DNA of 46,083 bases from Defluviimonas salinarum (GCF_026013545.1 NZ_JAPDOG010000029.1:1-46083); one strand, 5' to 3'. Positions 26,518 through 36,728 are shown, counted from the stretch's first letter. Made by a program: numbers and translations. The notes: generated by a model not told the origin, from the letters alone.

Positions 26518-27225
26518 CTAGAGTGCCTTGCTCCAGGCCTCGGCCGGGTCGCTCTCGGCGAAGGCGCGAAGCCCGCCGACGCTGCGGATCGCGGCGTGGT
26601 TCTTGCGCACGCTCACGCCATGCTCCTTGAGCCGGGCAAAGGCGCGCGAGAGGCTTTCCGGCTTGATCCCGAGCCGGCCGGCAATCAGCACCTTGTCATA
26701 GGGCAGCGTGACCGTGCAGGCGCCCTCCTCGACCGGGCAGAGCTCCAGCAGGAACTCCGCCACCCGTTGCGCGCCGGTCTGGGCCTTGAGCTGCTCGACC
26801 TGCGACACGAGGCCGTGGAGATGCACGAAGGTCGCGGCCAGAAGGCTCATCGCCAGTTCCGGCGTCTCGCGGATCAGGGCCGCGATGACGCGGGCGGGGA
26901 CGAGGATCACCCGCGCCTCGGTCACCGCCTCGGCCGCCACCGGATAGTCGCGTTTCTGGAAGGCCAGCGCCTCGCCGAAGCTCTGACCGCGGGTGAAGAC
27001 GCAGACCACGGCTTCGGCACCGTTCGGCGCGATCCGGTAGAGCTTCACCCATCCGTCGACGACGATGTGGATGCAATCCGCCGTCTCGCCTTGCAGGAAG
27101 AGCGCCGCGCCGCGCTCGAAGGTCACCTCGCGCGACTGGTCGAGCACGGCGTCGGCCATCTCCGGCTCGAGCTTCGACAGCAAAAGCGAGTTGCGGGCGA
27201 TCCTGCGGTCGGCGCTGGTGATCAT
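26518..27225 (-). CDS. nnrR: Crp/Fnr-family NO-responsive regulator (NnrR/NNR/DNR type)
   Basis: A 235-residue regulator with an N-terminal cyclic-nucleotide-type beta-barrel (VTFERGAALFLQGETADCIH, then VDGWVKLYRIAPNGAEAVVC and SFGEALAFQKRDYPVAAEAV), a long dimerisation helix, and a C-terminal HTH with LGIKPESLSRAFARLKEHGV as recognition region. The FNR-type N-terminal cysteine cluster is absent, which fits NNR/DNR proteins that respond to NO rather than directly to oxygen. The ATG at 27225 has an AGGA site; an upstream start at 27252 is less likely. Its position between nor and nos, and the boxes around it, make it the likely master regulator of this locus. Confidence 0.88.
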   Translation of the reverse strand: MITSADRRIARNSLLLSKLEPEMADAVLDQSREVTFERGAALFLQGETADCIHIVVDGWVKLYRIAPNGAEAVVCVFTRGQSFGEALAFQKRDYPVAAEAVTEARVILVPARVIAALIRETPELAMSLLAATFVHLHGLVSQVEQLKAQTGAQRVAEFLLELCPVEEGACTVTLPYDKVLIAGRLGIKPESLSRAFARLKEHGVSVRKNHAAIRSVGGLRAFAESDPAEAWSKAL

Positions 27226-27319
27226 GTCCTGTCCTTTGCGCGTGGTCGTCAATGACGATCGGGGGCCGACTCGGGCCCCGTCCTTGCGCCCTCGCTACCG
27301 CGCAGGCCGGGCCCGCGAT

Positions 27320-27333
27320 TTGACCTGTGACAA
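27320..27333 (-). promoter_or_regulatory. Imperfect NNR/FNR-type box upstream of nnrR
   Basis: TTGACCTGTGACAA keeps the TTGAC half and departs from the second half by one base (GACAA for GTCAA). Its centre is ~101 bases before the nnrR start, giving a possible leader of ~60 bases if used at -41. It could mediate autoregulation. Confidence 0.5.
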
Positions 27334-27380
27334 ATAAGGATACGATTTTTATCGGGTTATCGGAACCGACCCCCGGCAGC

Positions 27381-27394
27381 TTGACCTAAGTCAA
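27381..27394 (+). promoter_or_regulatory. Perfect NNR/FNR-type box upstream of nosR
   Basis: TTGACCTAAGTCAA is a full palindrome of the FNR/NNR type. Its centre at 27387.5 would place the start of transcription near 27429 and a leader of about 24 bases before nosR. It is the best-conserved box in the window. Confidence 0.85.
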
Positions 27395-27452
27395 CGACAT
27401 CCGGGGTGCTCCGGGTGCTTCTGGCGCGGAACCGCGAATACTGGGATTGCCC

Positions 27453-29606
27453 GTGCTACGTTTCCTGATCACCCTGGCGCTCGTCCTCTTGCTCGCGCCG
27501 ATCCCGCGCTCCGCAAAGGCCGAGACGCTGGCCGACTTCCTGCCGGACCTCGATCCCGCGGCCTTCGCGGAAGGCGCCGACGGGTTCGGCGCGATCCGCG
27601 GCGACCTGCCCGTCGCGCCCGTGACGGCGAAGGGCGAAACCGTGGCATGGGCGTTTCTCACCTCGGATTTCGTCGGCACCACGGGCTACTCCGGCAAGCC
27701 CATCCATGTCGTCGCGGCGATCTCCCCGGAGGCGGTGCTGACCGGTGTGGAGCTCGTCAAGCATTCCGAGCCGATCGTGCTGATCGGCATCCCCGATTCG
27801 AAGGTCCGCGCGCTGACCGAGAGCTATGCCGGGATCGACCTCAAGGCCGAGGCCGCCGCCGGCGGCTCGGCGCATGACCTCGACATCATCTCGGGCGCCA
27901 CCGTGACGATCATGGTGATCGACGATTCGATCATCCGCGCCGGGATCAAGGTCGCCCGTGCGCTCGGCCTCGGCGGGCTCGCGCCGGAAGCGCAGGGCGG
28001 GCCGGCTCGCGCGCTCGACCCCGCCGTGACCGAGACGGCCGACTGGGCAACGCTCGCCGGCGACGGCTCGATCCGGCGGCTCGCGCTCGACGTGGGCCAG
28101 ATCAACGCGGCCTTCGCCGCGACCGGCGACGCGAAGGCCATCGCGCGGCCGGAGCCCGGCGCGCCGGAGGAAGTCTTCATCGACATGCAGGCCGCGCTCG
28201 TCAGCGTGCCGGCAATCGGACGGAGCCTTCTTGGCGAGGCGGAATACGCGAACCTGACGAACTGGCTCGGCGAGGGCGAGCACGCGGTCCTGATCCTCGG
28301 GCGCGGGCGCTACTCCTTCAAGGGTTCGGGCTATGTGCGGGGCGGCATCTTCGACCGGATCCAGCTGATCCAGGGCGACAGCGCGGTGCGGTTCTTCGAC
28401 AAGCAGCACCGGCGCCTCGGCGTCGTCGCGGCGGAAGGTGCGCCGAGCTTCACCGAACTCGACATCTTCAAGATTCCCGCCGATGCCGGGTTCGATCCGG
28501 CCGAGCCGTTCCGCATCCAGCTTCTCGCGCAGCGTGCCATCGGCGCGGTGGAGAAGACCTTCCTGACCTTTGACCTCGACTACCGGCTGCCGGAGCGATT
28601 CCTGCTGCCCGCCGCGGCGCCCGCGACCGAGGCCTCCGCCGCCGCCGAGGAAGCCGCGGCCAAGACCGCGCTCTGGCAGCGGATCTGGCGTGATCGGACC
28701 GTCGAGATCGCCGCCCTCGGGGTGATGCTCTTCGTGCTGACGGCGGCCTTCTTCTTCCAGGTCCAGGCGACGCGGGACGCCCGCGCCTTCCTGTGGTTCC
28801 GCATGGGCTTTCTCACCGTCACACTGGTCTTCATCGGCTGGTACGCCAATGCCCAGCTTTCGGTGGTGAACCTGATGGCGCTGGCGGGGAGCCTCCGCGA
28901 TGGCTTCACCTGGGACGCGTTCCTCCTCGATCCCCTGGTCTTCATCCAGTGGTTCGCGGTGGCCGCCGCGATGATCTTCTGGGGCCGTGGCGCCTACTGC
29001 GGCTGGCTCTGCCCCTTCGGCGCGCTGCAGGAGCTTACGAACCGGATCGCGCGGGTCCTTGGCGTGCCGCAATGGACCCTGCCCTGGGGCCTGCACGAAC
29101 GGCTCTGGCCTGTGAAATACGTGATCTTCCTCGTCCTCTTCGGCGTCTCGCTCGCCTCGATCCCGACGGCGGAGAAACTGGCCGAAGTCGAGCCCTTCAA
29201 GACTGCGATCATCCTCAAGTTCGTTCGCGACTGGCCCTTCGTGGTCTTCGCCGCCGCGCTCCTGATCGCCGGCCTCTTCGTCGAGCGGTTCTACTGCCGC
29301 TACCTCTGCCCCTTGGGCGCCGCGCTCGCGATCCCGGCGCGGATCCGCATGTTCGACTGGCTCAAGCGCTACAAGGACTGCGGCCATCCCTGCCAGACCT
29401 GCGCCATCGAATGCCCGGTCCAGGCGATCCACCCGACCGGAGAGATCAGTCCCAACGAATGCGTCAACTGCCTGCATTGCCAGGTCCTCTACCAGTCCGA
29501 CGCGAAATGCCCCGTGGTCATCCGCCAGCTGAAGCGGCGGGCGTCCGTGGGGAAAGCACCGAAAATGGCCCGATCCCGGCAAGACCGGGAACTGGCCGAA
29601 ACCTGA
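27453..29606 (+). CDS. nosR: NosR, membrane flavo/iron-sulfur electron-transfer protein for N2O reductase
   Basis: A ~717-residue protein. Signal ([20 protein letters not shown]), periplasmic FMN-bind domain with the flavinylation motif DIISGATV (S147-G-A-T150), membrane segments from ~415, [38 protein letters not shown] and two ferredoxin-type cysteine sets ([17 protein letters not shown] and [14 protein letters not shown]). NosR carries electrons from the quinol pool toward NosZ and supports nos expression. No ATG start is available. GTG at 27453 has GGGA six bases upstream; TTG at 27447 is the alternative. It starts the nos operon, 16 bases before nosZ. Confidence 0.94.
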   Translation: MLRFLITLALVLLLAPIPRSAKAETLADFLPDLDPAAFAEGADGFGAIRGDLPVAPVTAKGETVAWAFLTSDFVGTTGYSGKPIHVVAAISPEAVLTGVELVKHSEPIVLIGIPDSKVRALTESYAGIDLKAEAAAGGSAHDLDIISGATVTIMVIDDSIIRAGIKVARALGLGGLAPEAQGGPARALDPAVTETADWATLAGDGSIRRLALDVGQINAAFAATGDAKAIARPEPGAPEEVFIDMQAALVSVPAIGRSLLGEAEYANLTNWLGEGEHAVLILGRGRYSFKGSGYVRGGIFDRIQLIQGDSAVRFFDKQHRRLGVVAAEGAPSFTELDIFKIPADAGFDPAEPFRIQLLAQRAIGAVEKTFLTFDLDYRLPERFLLPAAAPATEASAAAEEAAAKTALWQRIWRDRTVEIAALGVMLFVLTAAFFFQVQATRDARAFLWFRMGFLTVTLVFIGWYANAQLSVVNLMALAGSLRDGFTWDAFLLDPLVFIQWFAVAAAMIFWGRGAYCGWLCPFGALQELTNRIARVLGVPQWTLPWGLHERLWPVKYVIFLVLFGVSLASIPTAEKLAEVEPFKTAIILKFVRDWPFVVFAAALLIAGLFVERFYCRYLCPLGAALAIPARIRMFDWLKRYKDCGHPCQTCAIECPVQAIHPTGEISPNECVNCLHCQVLYQSDAKCPVVIRQLKRRASVGKAPKMARSRQDRELAET

Positions 29607-29622
29607 CCGAAAGGAGATCGGG

Positions 29623-31536
29623 ATGTCTGAAGCCTTCAAGAAACTCGCCATGACCCGGCGCGGCATGCTCGGCGCGACCGCCGGAAGCTCGGTCCTGGCC
29701 GCGACCGGAGGGGCCGGGCTCGGCCTGCTTGGCGCCACGCCTGCGAACGCACAGTCGCCGAGTCCGCACCTCGCGCCGGGCGAACTCGACGAGTATTACG
29801 GCTTCTGGTCCTCGGGCCAGACCGGCGAGCTTCGGATCATGGGCGTGCCCTCGATGCGCGAACTCATGCGCGTGCCGGTTTTCAACCGCTGCTCTGCCAC
29901 CGGCTGGGGCCAGACCAACGAGTCGCTGAAGGTCCTGACCGAGGGCCTGACCGAGGAGACCAAGGCCTTCCTCGCCTCGCAGGGCAAGGTCACCTACGAC
30001 AACGGCGACCTTCACCACCCGCACATGTCCTTTACCGACGGGACCTATGACGGGCGCTACCTCTTCATGAACGACAAGGCCAATACCCGCGTCGCGCGGG
30101 TGCGCTGCGACGTCATGAAATGCGACAAGATCATCGAGATCCCGAACGCCCATGACATCCACGGCATGCGGCCGCAGAAGTACCCGCGCACCGGCTATGT
30201 CTTCGCAAACGGCGAACACGAGGCGCCGCTGGTCAACGACGGCAAGATCCTTGACGACCCGAGCCAGTATGTGAACATCTTCAGCGCCATCGACGGCGAC
30301 GAGATGAAGGTGGCGTGGCAGGTGATGGTCTCGGGCAACCTCGACAACACCGACTGCGACTACCAGGGCAGATATGCCTTCTCGACCTCCTACAACTCGG
30401 AAATGGGCATGAACCTTGCCGAGATGACGGCGGGCGAGATGGACCATGTCGTCGTCTTCAACATCAAGGCGATCGAGGAGGGCGTCGCGGCGGGCGACTT
30501 CCAGGAGTTGAACGGCGTGCCGGTGCTCGACGGGCGCAAGGGTTCGAACAAGAACTACACCCGCTACATCCCGATCCCGAACAGCCCGCATGGCGTCAAC
30601 ACCGCGCCCGACAAGAAGCACGTCGTGATCAACGGCAAGCTCTCGCCCACCGTCTCGGTGATCGACGTCGACAAGGTCGAGGCGCTCTTCACCGAGGATG
30701 CCGACCCGCGGTCCTGCATTGTCGCCGAGCCGCAGCTGGGCCTCGGGCCGCTTCACACCGCCTATGACGGGCAGGGCAACGCATTCACCACGCTCTTCCT
30801 CGACAGCCAGGTCGTGAAGTGGAATATCGACAAGGCCATCCGCGCCTTTGCCGGCGAGGACGTCGATCCGATCATCTCCAAGGTCGACGTGCATTACCAG
30901 CCGGGCCACAACTCGACCACGATGGGCGAGACCTCCGAGGCGGATGGCAAGTGGCTGATTTCGATGAACAAGTTCTCGAAGGACCGATTCCTGAACGTCG
31001 GTCCCCTGAAGCCCGAGAACGAGCAGCTCATCGACATCTCGTCGGACGAGATGAAGGTGGTCCACGACGGCCCGACCTTCGCCGAGCCGCATGACAACAT
31101 CCTCGTCCACCGCTCGAAGGTGAACCCGCTCAATGTCTGGAAGCGCGACGACCCGATGTGGGAAGACGCGCGCAAGCAGGCCGAGGCGGACGGCGTCGAC
31201 CTCGACTGGGGCCACGACGAGCCGATCCGCGACGGCGACAAGGTGCGGGTCTACATGTCCTCGGTGGCACCGGAATTCTCGATGGAGAAATTCACCGTGA
31301 AGGAAGGTGACGAGGTGACCGTCTACATTACCAACATGGACGATGTGGACGACGTGACCCACGGCTTCTGCCTGTCGAACTACGGCATCGCCATGGAGGT
31401 CGCGCCGCAGGCCACCGCCTCGGTGACCTTCAAGGCGACCCGGCCGGGCGTGCACTGGTTCTACTGCCAGTGGTTCTGCCACGCGCTCCACATGGAGATG
31501 CGCGGCCGGATGTTCGTCGAACCGAAGGCGGTCTGA
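29623..31536 (+). CDS. nosZ: Nitrous oxide reductase, clade I (Tat-exported)
   Basis: A 637-residue periplasmic copper enzyme reducing N2O to N2. The Tat signal has [18 protein letters not shown] (R12, R13). The propeller carries CuZ ligands, among them DLHHPH (~129-134), [35 protein letters not shown] and FAEPHDN. The C-terminal cupredoxin holds the CuA motif [14 protein letters not shown] (two Cys, His, Met) with an upstream His in [14 protein letters not shown] twin-arginine signal is diagnostic of clade I. AAGGAG lies 8 bases upstream of the ATG. Confidence 0.98.
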   Translation: MSEAFKKLAMTRRGMLGATAGSSVLAATGGAGLGLLGATPANAQSPSPHLAPGELDEYYGFWSSGQTGELRIMGVPSMRELMRVPVFNRCSATGWGQTNESLKVLTEGLTEETKAFLASQGKVTYDNGDLHHPHMSFTDGTYDGRYLFMNDKANTRVARVRCDVMKCDKIIEIPNAHDIHGMRPQKYPRTGYVFANGEHEAPLVNDGKILDDPSQYVNIFSAIDGDEMKVAWQVMVSGNLDNTDCDYQGRYAFSTSYNSEMGMNLAEMTAGEMDHVVVFNIKAIEEGVAAGDFQELNGVPVLDGRKGSNKNYTRYIPIPNSPHGVNTAPDKKHVVINGKLSPTVSVIDVDKVEALFTEDADPRSCIVAEPQLGLGPLHTAYDGQGNAFTTLFLDSQVVKWNIDKAIRAFAGEDVDPIISKVDVHYQPGHNSTTMGETSEADGKWLISMNKFSKDRFLNVGPLKPENEQLIDISSDEMKVVHDGPTFAEPHDNILVHRSKVNPLNVWKRDDPMWEDARKQAEADGVDLDWGHDEPIRDGDKVRVYMSSVAPEFSMEKFTVKEGDEVTVYITNMDDVDDVTHGFCLSNYGIAMEVAPQATASVTFKATRPGVHWFYCQWFCHALHMEMRGRMFVEPKAV

Positions 31537-31539
31537 GCC

Positions 31540-32790
31540 ATGATGCTGCTTCGGGCGCTTCTGATCCTTCTCGCGCTGCCGGCTGCGGCGGCCGAGTGGG
31601 ACGTGGCGCCCGGGGCGCTTTCCGAGACGCTTGCCCGGGCCGAGGCGGGCGACACGCTCCTGCTCCGGCCCGGGACCTACCGCGAGACCGTCGCCGTCGA
31701 CCGCGCCGTCACGATCGAGGGTGGCGGCAAGGCGGTGATCGACGGCGGCGGCAAGGGCACGGTCATTACCGTGACCGCGCCGGACGTGACGCTTTCGGGC
31801 CTTACCGTGATCGGCTCCGGCGCCTCGCACGAGACGCTCGATTCCGGCATCAAGCTCACCAAGGGAGCGACCGGGGCGGTGGTGCGCGGCAACGTGCTGA
31901 AAGGCAACCTTCACGGCGTCGACGTCCACGGCGCCCGCGACGCGCTCGTCGCCGGGAACCTGATCGAGGGCCGCCAGGACCGCCACATGAACGCGCGCGG
32001 CAACGGCGTCTATGTCTGGAACGCGCCGGGCGCGGTGGTGGAGCGCAACGACATCCGCTGGGGCCGCGACGGCATCTTCGTCAACACCTCCAAGCGCAAC
32101 ATCTTCCGCGACAACCGCTTCCGCGAGCTGCGCTTCGCCGTCCACTACATGTACGCGAATTTCAGCGAGGTCACCGGCAATCTCTCGATCGGCAACGACC
32201 TCGGCTACGCGGTGATGTTCTCGCGCCGGGTCATGGTCGCCGACAACATCTCGATCGGTGACCGCGAGCACGGCGTGATGCTGAACTATGCCAATGACGG
32301 CATCGTTACCGGCAACCTCGTGCGCGGCGTGAAGGACCGCTGCGCCTTCCTCTACAACGCCAACAAGAACACCTTCTCCGGCAACCGCTTCGAAGGCTGC
32401 GAGATCGGCATCCACTTCACGGCCGGCTCCGAAGGCAATACGATCACCGGCAACGCCTTCATCGGCAACCGGACCCAAGTGAAATACGTGAGCACCCGCT
32501 GGGTCGAATGGTCCGACGAGGGCCGCGGCAACTACTGGAGCGATTTCGCCGCCTATGACGTCAACGGCGACGGCATCGCCGACACGCCCTACCGGCCGAA
32601 CGACAGCATGGACCATGTGCTCTGGACCCAGCCATCGGCCAAGCTGCTTCTGGGCTCGCCCGCGGTGCAGCTCGTGCGCTGGTCGCAATCGGCCTTCCCG
32701 GCGCTCCTGCCGGGCGGCGTCGTCGACAGCCACGCGCTGATGCGGCCGGTCGAGATCCCGGTGCCCGAATGGGAGATGAACCATGACTGA
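31540..32790 (+). CDS. nosD: NosD, periplasmic copper-site maturation protein
   Basis: A 416-residue periplasmic protein with a short signal (LLRALLILLALPAAAA) and a right-handed beta-helix of CASH/NosD repeats, for example GAVVRGNVLKGNLHGVDVHG, YVWNAPGAVVERNDIRWGRD and HGVMLNYANDGIVTGNLVRG, ending with the NosD-specific GRGNYWSDFAAYDVNGDGIA. It works with the NosFY transporter to build the CuZ cluster. It starts 3 bases after nosZ and overlaps nosF by 8 bases. Confidence 0.95.
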   Translation: MMLLRALLILLALPAAAAEWDVAPGALSETLARAEAGDTLLLRPGTYRETVAVDRAVTIEGGGKAVIDGGGKGTVITVTAPDVTLSGLTVIGSGASHETLDSGIKLTKGATGAVVRGNVLKGNLHGVDVHGARDALVAGNLIEGRQDRHMNARGNGVYVWNAPGAVVERNDIRWGRDGIFVNTSKRNIFRDNRFRELRFAVHYMYANFSEVTGNLSIGNDLGYAVMFSRRVMVADNISIGDREHGVMLNYANDGIVTGNLVRGVKDRCAFLYNANKNTFSGNRFEGCEIGIHFTAGSEGNTITGNAFIGNRTQVKYVSTRWVEWSDEGRGNYWSDFAAYDVNGDGIADTPYRPNDSMDHVLWTQPSAKLLLGSPAVQLVRWSQSAFPALLPGGVVDSHALMRPVEIPVPEWEMNHD

Positions 32791-33682
32791 TGCCGTCCTG
32801 AGCATCGCCGCCGCCACCAAGGAGCGCGGTTCGCTTCGGACCCTGAACGCGGTCTCGCTCGACTTGCGTGCGGGCGAGCGGGTGGCGCTTCTCGGCCATA
32901 ACGGCGCGGGCAAGACCACGCTGATGAAATTGATTCTCGGCCTTACGCCACTCACAGACGGCCGGATCACGGTGGACGGCGCGGCGCCGGGCAGCGCCCA
33001 TGCCCGCGCCGCCACCGCCTACCTGCCCGAAGCCGTCGCCTTCCACAAATCGCTGACCGGGCGTGAGCAGCTTGCGCTCTTTGCCCGCCTCGCCGGGGTC
33101 TCGACGGCGCAAGTCGGCCCGCTTCTCGAACGCGTCGGGCTCGCCGACGCCGCCGACCGCCGCATCGGCACCTGGTCGAAGGGAATGCGCCAGCGCCTCG
33201 GCCTCGCGCAGGTCCTGCTCGGCCGGCCGAGGGTCGCGCTTCTCGACGAGCCGACAAGCGGGCTCGACCCGATTTCGCGCCACGAGCTCTATGCGATCAT
33301 CGACGAACTGGCGGCCGAGGGCGCGGCGGTGCTGATCGCCTCGCACGCGCTGACCGAGGTCGAGGCACGCACCGACCGCATCGCGATCCTGAGCCACGGC
33401 GATCTCGTCGCCAACGACACGCTCGCCAATCTCTCGCGCCGCGCCGGCCTGCCGACGCGGCTCCGTATCCGTGCCATGCCGGGTGCGGCCGACAGGGTCG
33501 CCGGCCAGACCGGCGGCGCGCGGGTGAACGGCGCCTCGGTCGAGATCCTCTGCGCGCCCGAGAACAAGATGGAGGAGCTCCGCCGGCTCTCCCATCTCGG
33601 CGACCTCGTCGCCGATATCGAGATGACGCCGCCGGGGCTCGAAGACCTCTACCGCCACTATGCCGAAGGAGGCCGGACATGA
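32783..33682 (+). CDS. nosF: NosF, ABC transporter ATPase for NosZ maturation
   Basis: A 299-residue cytoplasmic ATPase. Walker A GHNGAGKTTLMK, signature GTWSKGMRQRLGLAQVLLGR (a variant of LSGGQ), Walker B VALLDEPTSGLDPISRHEL and a switch His in LIASHALTE. The C-terminal ~80 residues form the regulatory part seen in NosF. It partners NosY. The start lies inside the end of nosD, and the stop overlaps nosY by four bases. Confidence 0.95.
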   Translation: MTDAVLSIAAATKERGSLRTLNAVSLDLRAGERVALLGHNGAGKTTLMKLILGLTPLTDGRITVDGAAPGSAHARAATAYLPEAVAFHKSLTGREQLALFARLAGVSTAQVGPLLERVGLADAADRRIGTWSKGMRQRLGLAQVLLGRPRVALLDEPTSGLDPISRHELYAIIDELAAEGAAVLIASHALTEVEARTDRIAILSHGDLVANDTLANLSRRAGLPTRLRIRAMPGAADRVAGQTGGARVNGASVEILCAPENKMEELRRLSHLGDLVADIEMTPPGLEDLYRHYAEGGRT

Positions 33683-34500
33683 GACGCGCCCTTGCCATCG
33701 CCCGGGCGGAGTTCCTGATCGTCCGCCGCAACCGCTGGGTCTTCATGGCGACCCTGATCATGGTGCTCTTCGCGCTCGCCCTGACTTTCGCGGGCAGCGC
33801 GCCGACCGGCGCGCTCGGGGTCGACATGCTGACCGTCTCGGTCGCCTCGATGACCACGCTCTCGGTTTATCTCGCGCCGCTTCTCGCGCTGATGATGGCC
33901 TTCGACTCGATCGCCGGCGAGGCCGAGCGCGGCGGGCTCGCGCTGATCCTCTCCTACCCGGTGAGCCGGGGCGAGATGCTGATGGGCAAGTTCATCGCCC
34001 ATCTCGCGGCGCTCGCCTTCGCGATGACGATGGGCTTCGGCGCGGCGGGCGCGGTCGCCGCCTTCGCCGGCGGCGCCGCGCCGGAAAGTCTGATGGCGCT
34101 TCTTCGCCTGATCCTGACCTCGGTCCTCCTCGGTGCGGTCTTCCTCGCGCTCGGCTACATGATCTCGGCGCTTTCGGGCAGCTCCACGGGCGCGGCGGGC
34201 ATGTCGGCCGGGCTCTGGCTGATCTTCGTGGTTCTCTACGACCTCGGCCTGCTCGGCGCCTTGGTCCTCGACAACGGCGGCGCCTTCACCCAGACCGCCT
34301 TCCCCTGGGTCATGGCCGCCAACCCCGCCGACGCCTTCCGGCTCTGGAACATCGCCGCCTCCGATGCCGTCGCGCTGACGAGCGGCATGACCGGGGCCGC
34401 CACCGCGCTGCCCGGCTGGGCCGCACCCCTGTCGCTCTGCCTCTGGCCGTTCCTCGCCCTCATGCTGGCCCGGCTTGCCTTCCGGAGGGTCGAAGCATGA
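33679..34500 (+). CDS. nosY: NosY, ABC transporter permease for NosZ maturation
   Basis: A 273-residue membrane protein with six hydrophobic segments (ABC-2 type), including FMATLIMVLFALALTFAGSA, LIFVVLYDLGLLGALVL, and the conserved cytosolic GEAERGGLALILSYPVSRGE loop, which faces the ATPase. The end (ALPGWAAPLSLCLWPFLALM) is typical. It forms the NosDFY complex that supplies the sulfur species or copper handling for CuZ. Overlaps both neighbours by four bases. Confidence 0.94.
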   Translation: MRRALAIARAEFLIVRRNRWVFMATLIMVLFALALTFAGSAPTGALGVDMLTVSVASMTTLSVYLAPLLALMMAFDSIAGEAERGGLALILSYPVSRGEMLMGKFIAHLAALAFAMTMGFGAAGAVAAFAGGAAPESLMALLRLILTSVLLGAVFLALGYMISALSGSSTGAAGMSAGLWLIFVVLYDLGLLGALVLDNGGAFTQTAFPWVMAANPADAFRLWNIAASDAVALTSGMTGAATALPGWAAPLSLCLWPFLALMLARLAFRRVEA

Positions 34501-35009
34501 AACGCATCCTGATCGCCACGCTGCTTCTCGCCGCCTGCAAGGAGGAGGTCGCCGTGGCGCCCGACCCGGTGTCCTTCACCGATGAGACGCTCGCCCATTT
34601 CTGCGCGATGAACGTCGCCGAACATGGCGGGCCGAAAGGGCAGATCCACCTCGAAGGCATCCCGGAGCCGTTGTTCTTCGCTCAGGTCCGCGATGCGGTG
34701 GCTTACCTCAAGAGCCCCGAGCGCGACGCCGCCATCGTCGCGACCTATGTGACCGACATGGGCAAGGCCGCAAGCTGGGACGAGCCCGGGCCGACGAACT
34801 GGACCGCCGCCGACACAGCGGTGTTCGTGGTGGAGGCCGAGGTCGCGGGTGGCATGGGCGCGCCCGAGATCGTACCCTTCGCCGACCCCGCCGAGGCCGA
34901 GGCTTTCATCAGCCGCTACGGCGGCAGGGCGGTGCCGCTCGCCGAGATCCCCGACGAGGCCGCGCTCGCCCCGATCGACCTCGACGCCAAGCTGGAGACG
35001 CCGTCATGA
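34497..35009 (+). CDS. nosL: NosL, copper-binding lipoprotein
   Basis: A 170-residue protein. The lipobox LLLAAC puts the lipidated Cys at 14 after a short signal (MKRILIATLLLAA). The Cu(I)-binding core has FCAMNVAEHGGPKGQIHLEG, where the C-x-M pair is the likely copper ligand, and PEPLFFAQVRDAVAYLKSPE. NosL delivers Cu(I) to apo-NosZ through NosD. Translation is coupled to nosY and nosX by four-base overlaps. Confidence 0.92.
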   Translation: MKRILIATLLLAACKEEVAVAPDPVSFTDETLAHFCAMNVAEHGGPKGQIHLEGIPEPLFFAQVRDAVAYLKSPERDAAIVATYVTDMGKAASWDEPGPTNWTAADTAVFVVEAEVAGGMGAPEIVPFADPAEAEAFISRYGGRAVPLAEIPDEAALAPIDLDAKLETPS

Positions 35010-35926
35010 CGCGCCCCTTCACCCGCCGCCGCTTCCTGACCATCGCCGCCGCGACGCTTGCCGCCGGGGTCGCGCGGGCGGAGACCGCCGCCACCGAATG
35101 GCACGGGGTGGCGCTCGGCGCCCCGGCCTCGCTCACCATTCGCGGCGACCGCCGCGCCGCCGAAACCGCGATCACCGCCGTTCGGGCCGAGCTTCAGCGC
35201 CTCGAGCGCATCTTCAGCCTCTACAACTCCGACTCGGCCCTCGTGCGGCTCAACCGCAACGGCTGGCTCGCGGCGCCGCCGCCGGAATTGCTCGAGGTGC
35301 TGAGCCTGTCCGGCCAGATCCACCGCCAGACCGGCGGCGCCTTCGACCCGACGATCCAGCCGCTCTGGCAGGTCTATGCCGAGGCGGCCGGTGCGCCCGT
35401 CCCGGACCGGATCGAGTCGGCCTGGGCGCGCGTCGGCTGGCAGCATCTGCGGTTCGACGCGGACGAGATCGCCTTCGCCCGGCCGGGCATGGCGCTCACG
35501 CTGAATGGCATCGCCCAGGGCTACATCACCGACCGGATCGCCGCTCTCCTGAAGGCGCGCGGCATGACCGACGTGCTCGTCGACATGGGCGAGATCGCCG
35601 CACTCGGCACCCGCGCCGATGGCACTCCCTGGCGCGCGGGCATCGCCGCGCCGGACGGCCGCATCCTCCACCGGGTGACGCTGAGCGACCGCTGCCTCGC
35701 CACCTCGGCGCCCTCGGGGACCGTGCTTGATCCCGCGGGAGAGGTTGGTCATATTTTCGATCCACGGCGCCGCGCACCGGCCGGGGCGCAGCGCGTGGCA
35801 TCGGTGTCGGCGCCGTCCGCGGCCCTCGCCGACGGCCTGTCGACGGCCTTCTGCCTGATGACGCCGGCCGAGATCGACGCCGTCGTGGCAGAACTGCCCG
35901 GCGCCAGAGTTGAAACCCTGATCTGA
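35006..35926 (+). CDS. nosX: NosX, ApbE-family FMN transferase
   Basis: A 306-residue exported protein with a twin-arginine-like signal (TRRRFLTIAAATLAAG). ApbE motifs are FSLYNSDSALVRLNRNG, TGGAFDPTIQPLW, the LNGIAQGYITDRIA segment and VDMGEIAALGTR. It covalently attaches FMN to the S-G-A-T threonine of NosR. It is the only ApbE homologue in the window; some Paracoccus also have a nirX paralogue near nirI. That makes it the only local candidate for NirI, whose acceptor motif is altered. Confidence 0.93.
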   Translation: MTRPFTRRRFLTIAAATLAAGVARAETAATEWHGVALGAPASLTIRGDRRAAETAITAVRAELQRLERIFSLYNSDSALVRLNRNGWLAAPPPELLEVLSLSGQIHRQTGGAFDPTIQPLWQVYAEAAGAPVPDRIESAWARVGWQHLRFDADEIAFARPGMALTLNGIAQGYITDRIAALLKARGMTDVLVDMGEIAALGTRADGTPWRAGIAAPDGRILHRVTLSDRCLATSAPSGTVLDPAGEVGHIFDPRRRAPAGAQRVASVSAPSAALADGLSTAFCLMTPAEIDAVVAELPGARVETLI

Positions 35927-35950
35927 CCATTCAACGCAGAGGAGTATCCA

Positions 35951-36331
35951 ATGACCAGACAGATCGCGATCGCCGCCCTTATCGCCGCGAGTTTCGCGGC
36001 ACCCGCCTTCGCCTCCGGCGACGCCGCGGCCGGCGAGAAGGTGTTCAACAAGTGCAAGGCCTGCCATGCGGTCGGCGAGGACGCCAAGAACAAGGTCGGC
36101 CCGATCCTGAACGGCATCGTCGGAGCCGCCGCCGGCCAGGTCGCGGACTTCAAATACTCCGACGGCCTGGTCGCCAAGGCTGCCGAGGGCCTGACCTGGG
36201 ACGAGGAGACGCTCGCCGCCTTCCTCGCCAAGCCGAAGGATGTCGTCGACGGCACCAAGATGTCCTTCGCGGGGCTCAAGAAGGAAGACGAGATCGAGAA
36301 CGTGATCGCCTATCTCGCGACCTTCGAGTAA
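35951..36331 (+). CDS. Periplasmic class I cytochrome c (c2/c550 type)
   Basis: A 126-residue monoheme protein with a signal (IAIAALIAASFAAPAFA), CKACH (C35, C38, H39) after GEKVFNKCKACHAVG, and a Met ligand in GTKMSFAGLKKED. This is the c2/c550 pattern. It starts 24 bases after nosX behind GAGGAG and no promoter is evident, so it likely ends the nos operon and serves as soluble electron donor to NosZ, NirS or NorC. Which one it serves cannot be told from sequence. Confidence 0.93.
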   Translation: MTRQIAIAALIAASFAAPAFASGDAAAGEKVFNKCKACHAVGEDAKNKVGPILNGIVGAAAGQVADFKYSDGLVAKAAEGLTWDEETLAAFLAKPKDVVDGTKMSFAGLKKEDEIENVIAYLATFE

Positions 36332-36368
36332 CGGCGCGGCCCGAGGCGGGCCGACCACGTCTCCCATG

Positions 36369-36394
36369 CCCCGCGGCAGCCCGCTGCCGCGGGG
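36369..36394 (+). terminator. Hairpin downstream of the cytochrome c gene
   Basis: A perfect 11-bp stem (CCCCGCGGCAG / CTGCCGCGGGG) with loop CCCG follows the cytochrome c stop by 37 bases. A U-tract is lacking, as often in GC-rich alphaproteobacteria. Probable end of the nos transcript. Confidence 0.65.
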
Positions 36395-36728
36395 TGCTGC
36401 TTGCCCGTGGCACGCGTCATCGCGCATCCTCAAGAGGAGCTCGGACCGCGGTTGCGAATTCGATCCTTTCCCCGGGGCAGGGTGTTCCGGCAGCCTTCCC
36501 CCGACACCGCGCGACAAGGCGCCGGAAACGACATGCGGACAGGCAGGCTCCGGGTTCGCCGAAATCGGCCGGCGCCCGTCGGCAGCGGATGCTCCCGCGT
36601 CCCGTCACCGTTTTCCGCGAGACAGAAAATCAGATAGAGTTCATTCCGGATGGATATGCCGGATGCCAGTGGGCGGCCAGAGGGCATGCGAGATGTCCGT
36701 CACCGTAATCGCGGCGGAGGAGGGAGAG
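36395..36728. other. Intergenic region after the denitrification cluster
   Basis: No gene with recognisable features is seen. Open frames on both strands have unnatural composition. The last part carries the leader and a purine-rich ribosome-binding site (GGAGGAGGGAGAG) for the small gene that follows. Confidence 0.5.

Noticed and set aside
29518-33015. A 1165-residue open frame antisense to nosZ-nosD-nosF
   Set aside because: Composition is typical of the reverse frame of GC-rich genes (runs of Val, Asp, His, Gly and Arg). It has no domain, and the plus strand is fully explained by nos genes.
36366-36728. N-terminal extension of the 75-residue gene to 36366 (196 aa)
   Set aside because: The added residues are Arg/Pro/Ser-rich non-native composition across a strong hairpin, and a clear ribosome-binding site lies right before 36729.
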